Shown piece by piece: positions 8,127-11,981 of a DNA stretch of 11,981 nucleotides. Below the pieces are notes generated by a model. That model saw nothing but the letters and a program-made list of their open reading frames with translations. It had not been told where the DNA came from and made no database searches. This DNA is from Lachnospiraceae bacterium (lineage in GTDB: Bacteria; Bacillota; Clostridia; Lachnospirales; Lachnospiraceae): assembly GCA_009787745.1 (NCBI GenBank), contig WQST01000054.1:1-11981 (forward strand), in the 5' to 3' direction. How positions within the stretch are numbered: the stretch's first letter is position 1; each line of letters opens with the position of its first letter. The translations under genes and the position numbers were made by a program.

Positions 8127-8555
8127 TTATTTTTTATGTTTACTTAATTTTGCTCCACTTATAAAACAATTGACTATTTGTTCAAAATCGTTTTTGTTGA
8201 TATCCAATTCGTCACCATTGATCAACTTGTCAACGTATTCTTTATCCAACTTAATATTCGCATTTATATAGCGCGGATTATCCAATGAGACAATTCTTCC
8301 ATTAAAACCTTCAATAATTTTTGTAAATTGGCGATATTCTCCTCTCGTATTATATTTCAAAAATAAAAATTCCAATTTAGAAGCTGATTTTCCAAATTGA
8401 TTAATATGATTTTGAAAATAATCCGCCATGCTATCTAAACCACCCATAAACCTCTCATCATTGATAGGTATTGATTTATAGCCCTGATCAAGTATTTCAG
8501 CTAAAAATCGTTTGACAAATATAATTTTGGGATCAACCACTTTTCTCTCCTCCAT
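8127..8555 (-). CDS. Unrecognised 142-residue protein, partner of the HD-phosphoribosyltransferase gene
   Basis: I do not recognise this family. It is a small, charged, probably soluble protein without signal peptide, membrane segment, cysteine motif or obvious DNA-binding motif, and it ends in a Lys/His-rich tail (SKHKK). It is first in a two-gene operon, 36 bases ahead of the large HD/phosphoribosyltransferase gene, a position common for regulators or inhibitors of an effector, but no domain supports a specific job. The start is uncertain. The ATG at 8555 has only a weak AGGTG close upstream, whereas GGAGGAG lies inside the first codons and is well placed for a GTG at 8540 (codon 6), which would give 137 residues. 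Confidence 0.6.
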   Translation of the reverse strand: MEERKVVDPKIIFVKRFLAEILDQGYKSIPINDERFMGGLDSMADYFQNHINQFGKSASKLEFLFLKYNTRGEYRQFTKIIEGFNGRIVSLDNPRYINANIKLDKEYVDKLINGDELDINKNDFEQIVNCFISGAKLSKHKK

Positions 8556-8562
8556 ACACCTA

Positions 8563-8578
8563 AATAATAATTATTATT
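8563..8578. promoter_or_regulatory. Perfect AT palindrome at the head of the islet 2 operon
   Basis: AATAATAATTATTATT is a perfect 16-bp palindrome ending 7 bases before the ATG at 8555. Its position over the leader suggests an operator or an RNA hairpin affecting translation of the first gene, but a pure A/T palindrome can also arise by chance in this AT-rich segment. Confidence 0.3.
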
Positions 8579-8621
8579 ATCGCGCCGAAATGAAACGCTA
8601 TCCACGTTAAACTTAACAAAA

Positions 8622-8636
8622 TAGTTATATATATCA
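8622..8636 (-). promoter_or_regulatory. Weak candidate promoter of the islet 2 operon
   Basis: The minus strand holds TGATATATATAAC, an extended -10-like TG-N-TATATA with an overlapping TATAAC. No good -35 element is seen at 17-18 bases. It lies about 70-80 bases upstream of the first gene. Low confidence because the region is almost all A and T. Confidence 0.22.
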
Positions 8637-8742
8637 TTACACTCATCAGCTAAAATATTTATTAATGTTATCAAAAGACTATTCTTATACGTTATGTAAA
8701 CCCTTCAAGAAGAATGTTCCGCATTTTCCGTAGTAAAGAGCG

Positions 8743-8755
8743 CCCGCGTAGCGGG
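8743..8755 (-). terminator. Candidate terminator hairpin downstream of guaA
   Basis: CCCGC and GCGGG form a perfect 5-bp GC stem around a 3-base loop. On the minus strand it is followed by GCGCTCTTTACTAC, a short, interrupted U-tract. It is the best placed terminator for transcription leaving guaA, but the stem is short and the U-run weak. It is also embedded in an inverted, split copy of att-like sequence (8730-8773), so it may have another role. Confidence 0.35.
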
Positions 8756-8759
8756 ACTA

Positions 8760-8803
8760 GTTGTTCTTAGGTGGTGCGCCTCTGCGCGACACCTTAGAAC
8801 AAC
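8760..8803. repeat. Long inverted repeat at the guaA end, overlapping site C
   Basis: Arms GTTGTTCTTAGGTG (8760-8773) and CACCTTAGAACAAC (8790-8803) are complementary at 13 of 14 positions, and the interior adds GCGC (8776-8779) pairing with GCGC (8784-8787) around CTCT. The right arm overlaps the 24-bp site. Read on the plus strand the stem is followed by TTTTT (8804-8808), as in a terminator for transcription entering from islet 2 toward guaA. It could equally be a recombinase or accessory-protein binding dyad at the att site. Confidence 0.55.
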
Positions 8804-8821
8804 TTTTTACTACTCCCACTC
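8798..8821. repeat. Attachment-like site C: guaA-proximal site, still the functional guaA end
   Basis: The right twelve bases are the codons for Glu-Trp-Glu and the stop of GuaA (8810-8821); the left twelve are downstream. Copies at 1789-1812 (identical) and 5065-5088 (one mismatch) mark it as the target site regenerated by insertion. The resemblance to site B extends left to 8781. Use of the end of a conserved gene keeps the gene intact after integration. Confidence 0.8.
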
Positions 8822-10114
8822 AATCGTCGCCACAGGCTTTGGACTTAAATCATAGCAAACACGATTTACATTATCAACTTCGGCGAGGATTCTGCCTGTT
8901 ATTTTTTGCAGTAACGGCCATTCGATTTCTTCGATAGCGGCAGTCATTGCGTCAATTGTGTTTACTGCGCGAATAATCACGGTATATTCTATGCTGCGGG
9001 CATTATCACGCATACCGACTGATTTGAAATCGGGGACGGCGGTAAAATATTGCCATACTTTTTTGTCAAGCCCCGCAATCTTAAATTCTTCGCGAAGTAT
9101 CGCATCCGATTCACGTACCGCCGTAAGACGTTCGCGAGTGATGGCGCCTAAACAGCGAACCCCTAAACCAGGGCCGGGGAAGGGTTGGCGATAGACCATT
9201 TCATCAGGTAAGCCAAGTTCTAAGCCGCAAGCGCGGACTTCATCCTTGAAAAGTTGACGGATGGGTTCGACCAGTTCGAACTTCATATCTTCGGGTAAGC
9301 CTCCGACATTGTGATGGGACTTAATTACTTTTGCGGTCTTGGTACCGCTTTCAACGATGTCGGGATAGATAGTTCCCTGAGCCAAAAAGCCGATAGCCTC
9401 ATTTCCGCCTAAACGGCGCGATTCTTCTTCGAAGATGCGGATGAACTCCGCACCGATGATTTTACGCTTTTGCTCAGGATCGGCGATTCCTGCCAATTTC
9501 GTTAAATATCTTTCACTTGCATCTACATATACCAGATTCGCGTCAAGCTGTTTACCAAAAACTTCAACGACATTTTCCGATTCATCTTTCCGCATAAGAC
9601 CGTGATTGACATGAACACATACCAATTGCTTACCGATTGCTTTTATCAATAAAGCCGCAACTACAGAGCTGTCAACACCGCCTGACAAGGCCAACAGAAC
9701 CTTTTTGTTACCGACTTGATTGCGAATCAATTCTACTTGGTCGGCAACGAAGTTTTCCATATTCCAATTCGCTTCTGCCCCGCATACATCAAAAACAAAT
9801 GATTTAAGCTGCGGAGATGCTTCCTCCCAAGTCGAGAAATTGTATTCACTCCCGATATTTTCGTGAGCAATCGCCATAATCGGGTAATCCGTATTATATA
9901 CTTCTTGACTGATATCAATTTTTTCACCATTAATAATATTATTAGGCCCGCCATAAACAACGATACCTTTAACATTCGGTAAAGTTCTCAATTCAGTAAC
10001 CGTGATATCATGCGGATAAATCTCGCTATATACTCCCAAATTGCGAATTTCACGAGCCAGTGCCGTATTCTCTGTGCTGCCTAAATCAAGGATAACAATC
10101 ATGTCTTGTTTCAT
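8810..10114 (-). CDS. guaA: GMP synthase with a truncated, catalytically dead glutaminase domain
   Basis: Converts XMP to GMP using ATP and ammonia in the cytosol, the last step of GMP synthesis. At 434 residues it is about 80-90 shorter than usual (roughly 510-525). The ATP-pyrophosphatase half is intact: PP-loop SGGVDSS (144-150), QGTIYPD (246-252), FPGPGLGVRCLG (312-323), and the conserved end TIEWE. The N-terminal class I glutaminase part is reduced to about 110 residues: VYGGPNN (53-59) remains, but where GICYG with the nucleophile Cys is expected the sequence is AIAHE (81-85), and the catalytic HPE stretch is absent; it rejoins the normal pattern at FVFDVCG (106-112). The frame is uninterrupted, so this is an internal loss rather than a frameshift. 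The enzyme probably uses free ammonia or a separate glutaminase. The ATG at 10114 has AGGAGA upstream; it lies 36 bases after the CofE-like gene, likely one operon. Its 3' end is the islet target. Confidence 0.9.
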   Translation of the reverse strand: MKQDMIVILDLGSTENTALAREIRNLGVYSEIYPHDITVTELRTLPNVKGIVVYGGPNNIINGEKIDISQEVYNTDYPIMAIAHENIGSEYNFSTWEEASPQLKSFVFDVCGAEANWNMENFVADQVELIRNQVGNKKVLLALSGGVDSSVVAALLIKAIGKQLVCVHVNHGLMRKDESENVVEVFGKQLDANLVYVDASERYLTKLAGIADPEQKRKIIGAEFIRIFEEESRRLGGNEAIGFLAQGTIYPDIVESGTKTAKVIKSHHNVGGLPEDMKFELVEPIRQLFKDEVRACGLELGLPDEMVYRQPFPGPGLGVRCLGAITRERLTAVRESDAILREEFKIAGLDKKVWQYFTAVPDFKSVGMRDNARSIEYTVIIRAVNTIDAMTAAIEEIEWPLLQKITGRILAEVDNVNRVCYDLSPKPVATIEWE

Positions 10115-10150
10115 AAACCTTTTCTCCTATGTGCAATAATTATAATCCAT

Positions 10151-11326
10151 CTATTCGGTAGCAAAATTATCAAAATATCCTGATATCAAAATAATCGGGG
10201 TTCCTTTATCACCGCTCCCGCTTGTCAGGTCACACAAACTACCCAGCAAATCCGTAAAACGTCTCGGGGTTGTTCCTAAGGCTTTATCACCTAACTGTTC
10301 ATCTTTACTCTTAATCGCGGCAGTCATTGCCTGACGTGCTTCGGTTTCCGATTTCCCTGCCAAGTCATTGTCCAATAAGAATTTGAGCTTTAACTCATTA
10401 GGCGTCCCCTCCAGCCCTTTCGTGAAAGCAGGGGAAACCACCGGGTCAGCCAGTTCCCATATCTTCCCGACAGGATCTTTAAAGGCACCGTCGCCATAAA
10501 CCATTACTTCGATTTTTTTGCCTGTCTTTTCAATCAGTTGCTTCTGAATACTATCTACCAAAGGTTGGCAGTCGCGGGGGAATAATTTTACTCTGTCCTC
10601 TGTCGCTTTATTAGAACCCAGCAAGCCGAATTTTTCGTTATAACCGCTTCCGTTTACACTCTTCGCCAATATATCATCAAGACCATAAACAATCTCTGCT
10701 CCCGCTTCTTTTAATAAGCGTTTCGTCCGGTGTCTGGTATGGATATCACAGGCTAAAACATTTTTGGTATATTTGATAATTGCACGCGGGTCATTCGCAA
10801 AAATTAATTCGATATTATCGCTTAACCCTTTATAAAATTCCGCGTAATCCATCCCTGTGAAAGGATGCTTTACATCATAGCCGAATAACTCACGATATCG
10901 TTTTTCATCAAGCACATCCGAATAAGGGTTAACCCCTGCTTTATCAATCATATCCCAATCAAGCAATTCATTCCCGACTTCATCGGCAGGATATGATAAC
11001 ATGATATAAAGCTTAGAGCATCCGCCCGCAATCCCGCGCAGAAGGTTGGCGAAACGATTTCGTGAAAGAATCGGAAAGACAATCGCCATTTCCTGACCGC
11101 CGAATTTATTTCTTACATCAGCGGAAATTTGGTCTAAATCGGCATAATTCCCCTGCGCTCTGGCGACAATCGCTTCCGTTATTCCGACCACATCTCTATC
11201 ATTAAAGCCAAACCCCTCTTCCTTTGAGGCCGTTAGGATACTGTCCACGACAATTTCGGTCAAATCATCCCCCGTTCTAATCATGGGGGCTTTTATTCCT
11301 CTGGTAACTGTTCCAATTGTTTTCAT
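10151..11326 (-). CDS. CofE-like (coenzyme F420-0:L-glutamate ligase family) protein
   Basis: A 391-residue soluble protein whose start, with RTGDDLTEIVVDSI (17-30) and DRDVVGITEAIVARAQGN (43-60), resembles the CofE/FbiB amide ligase family that adds glutamate to F420-0. Many Gram-positive-type genomes without an F420 pathway carry such long CofE-like proteins, so the substrate here is uncertain; another GTP- or ATP-dependent amide ligation is plausible. The C-terminal region (about 280-391) includes GDGAFKDPVGKIWELADPV and a GSGDKGTP segment of unknown role. The ATG at 11326 has AAAGGAG six bases upstream, and a strong promoter lies at 11386-11414. guaA follows after 36 bases, suggesting cotranscription. 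No F420 biosynthesis genes are visible. Confidence 0.65.
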   Translation of the reverse strand: MKTIGTVTRGIKAPMIRTGDDLTEIVVDSILTASKEEGFGFNDRDVVGITEAIVARAQGNYADLDQISADVRNKFGGQEMAIVFPILSRNRFANLLRGIAGGCSKLYIMLSYPADEVGNELLDWDMIDKAGVNPYSDVLDEKRYRELFGYDVKHPFTGMDYAEFYKGLSDNIELIFANDPRAIIKYTKNVLACDIHTRHRTKRLLKEAGAEIVYGLDDILAKSVNGSGYNEKFGLLGSNKATEDRVKLFPRDCQPLVDSIQKQLIEKTGKKIEVMVYGDGAFKDPVGKIWELADPVVSPAFTKGLEGTPNELKLKFLLDNDLAGKSETEARQAMTAAIKSKDEQLGDKALGTTPRRFTDLLGSLCDLTSGSGDKGTPIILISGYFDNFATE

Positions 11327-11385
11327 ATAAAACTCCTTTCAAGGGATCGCAAAATTACAATAGTAAGCAAATCTGACACATACGT

Positions 11386-11414
11386 ATTATATGATTTTAC
11401 ACCCTGTTTGGCAA
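11386..11414 (-). promoter_or_regulatory. Vegetative promoter of the cofE-like - guaA operon
   Basis: On the minus strand, TTGCCA (11409-11414) and a perfect TATAAT (11386-11391) are separated by exactly 17 bases. The predicted start near 11379 gives a leader of about 50 bases before the ATG at 11326, too short for a purine riboswitch. It lies in the only gap between the radical SAM gene and the cofE-like gene. Confidence 0.82.
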
Positions 11415-11432
11415 GAGAATATTTATTTATCC

Positions 11433-11981
11433 TCAAAAATCAAACAAACTTAATTGCCCTTCGCCATAATTTCTTTTATAAGCGTGAATGATATCTTTCA
11501 TATCATATAGAATATCATGTTTGGCACATTCGGCGGTAAAACGCTCATAAAGCTTTCGCGAATCGGGGATATTACATGAATAACGGTTTCCGTAAACGCT
11601 ATTGTAACGTTTAGGCAAATCCTGTTCGGGAAATAACTTTTTAAGCTGCTCATAATAATGTATTCGCTGATTCATTCGTAAGGTAACACCAAAGCCGGGA
11701 TAGATGAAACGCGCACCGCTTTCGGCTGCCAGCTTAAGTATCCTGAAAATATTCTCTTCATCGTCATTGACAAAAGGCAGGATCGGCATCAGCAGGATAC
11801 CTGCCATAATGCCTGACTGATTAAGTTTCTTTAGTAAGGCAAAACGTTCTGATGATGGCGGCGCTCCCGGTTCGATCATAAGGGCTTTAGCGTCGTCAGC
11901 AGTTGTGATGGTTATCTTCACGAGAACAGGCGAATGTTCGCGGATTGATTCAAGAATATCGATATCCCTTGCCAAAATAGT
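11433..11981 (-). CDS. Spore-photolyase-like radical SAM protein, 3' part (start outside window)
   Basis: The frame is open to the right edge (Thr-Ile-Leu-Ala-Arg-Asp at the edge), so only the C-terminal 182 residues are visible and the TTG at 11975 is internal. The segment RDIDILESI, VKITITTADD, PGAPPSSERFALLKKLNQSGI, LMPILPFVND and the closing QLSLFDF are characteristic of the SPL-like radical SAM family (Rv2578c-type). The iron-sulfur CxxxCxxC motif should lie upstream, outside the window. Function is unknown for most members; a DNA repair role has been suggested only by similarity to spore photoproduct lyase. It ends about 20 bases before the promoter of the next gene. Confidence 0.8.
   Translation of the reverse strand, partial: TILARDIDILESIREHSPVLVKITITTADDAKALMIEPGAPPSSERFALLKKLNQSGIMAGILLMPILPFVNDDEENIFRILKLAAESGARFIYPGFGVTLRMNQRIHYYEQLKKLFPEQDLPKRYNSVYGNRYSCNIPDSRKLYERFTAECAKHDILYDMKDIIHAYKRNYGEGQLSLFDF

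Larger units (their letters stand above)
5065..8821. mobile_element. Islet 2: putative non-autonomous cassette carrying an HD-phosphoribosyltransferase system
   Basis: Bounded by guaA-tail repeats B and C, the latter still being the functional end of guaA. It holds a small unknown gene and a 912-residue HD/phosphoribosyltransferase fusion gene, both on the minus strand, and is AT-rich relative to guaA. The left interior (5121-5280) and right edge (8781-8797) resemble the corresponding parts of islet 1. No recombinase is encoded. Because it adjoins guaA, it is probably the more recent of the two insertions, if each newcomer inserted into the guaA-proximal site. Confidence 0.6.

Noticed and set aside
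5338..8271. Plus-strand open frames such as 5338-5616, 5695-5931 and 7987-8271
   Set aside because: They lie opposite well-supported minus-strand genes, have no ribosome sites, and give low-complexity Ser/Phe/Leu-rich products typical of antisense frames.
5352..8555. Retron interpretation, because PRTase-like domains can be retron effectors
   Set aside because: No reverse transcriptase gene occurs anywhere in the window and no msr/msd-like structured RNA was seen beside the operon.
8127..8555. Antitoxin of a toxin-antitoxin pair with the large downstream gene
   Set aside because: Only gene order supports it; there is no DNA-binding, nucleotidyltransferase or other antitoxin-type motif, so I leave it as unknown.
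8561..8640. CRISPR or tandem-repeat array suggested by TAA/TTA runs
   Set aside because: There is no spaced repeat unit; it is low-complexity A/T sequence with one palindrome.
1789..8821. Insertion sequence or composite transposon
   Set aside because: There is no transposase gene and no terminal inverted repeats at the boundaries; the flanking repeats are direct copies of the guaA end, which fits site-specific integration.
11327..11385. Purine riboswitch in the leader of the cofE-like - guaA operon
   Set aside because: The leader from the predicted start is only about 50 bases and shows no aptamer-like paired elements.

Overview
The window reads as a chromosomal segment of a low-GC Gram-positive-type bacterium, probably in the wider Clostridia/Firmicutes. 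This rests on strong AGGAGG-type ribosome binding sites, a clean sigma-A-like promoter, and the flavour of the housekeeping proteins; the phylum is an inference. Ordinary chromosomal genes lie on both sides of an AT-richer accessory block.

Left flank (1-1657): the 3' two thirds of a diaminopimelate decarboxylase gene (lysA, + strand) converges on a class I SAM-dependent methyltransferase gene (- strand). Right flank (8810-11981, all - strand): a spore-photolyase-like radical SAM gene that runs off the right edge, then a promoter, a CofE-like ligase gene, and guaA. This GuaA has lost the catalytic half of its glutaminase domain.

Accessory block (about 1789-8821): the last codons and stop of guaA with the adjacent downstream bases (24 bp, 8798-8821) recur in the same orientation at 1789-1812 (identical) and 5065-5088 (one mismatch). 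I read these as three attachment-like sites bounding two tandem islets stacked at the 3' end of guaA, a target documented for genomic islands. Islet 1 (1789-5088) carries an McrB/McrC-type methylation-dependent restriction pair. Islet 2 (5065-8821) carries an unrecognised 142-residue protein and a 912-residue protein. The large protein has an N-terminal SAMHD1/dGTPase-like HD domain and a C-terminal phosphoribosyltransferase-like domain, which suggests a nucleotide-targeting defence enzyme.

The two islets share subterminal sequences at both ends: a paired ATCAA motif about 120-155 bp inside the left site, and a 17-bp tract left of the right site. Neither encodes a recombinase, transposase or other mobility protein. 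The best reading is two related non-autonomous defence cassettes mobilised in trans into guaA. Older layering is suggested because part of the shared left-end sequence lies outside the leftmost site (1691-1726).

The two most novel items are the HD-phosphoribosyltransferase fusion with its small partner, and the integrase-less tandem cassette arrangement. No tRNA, rRNA, CRISPR array or insertion sequence was seen.
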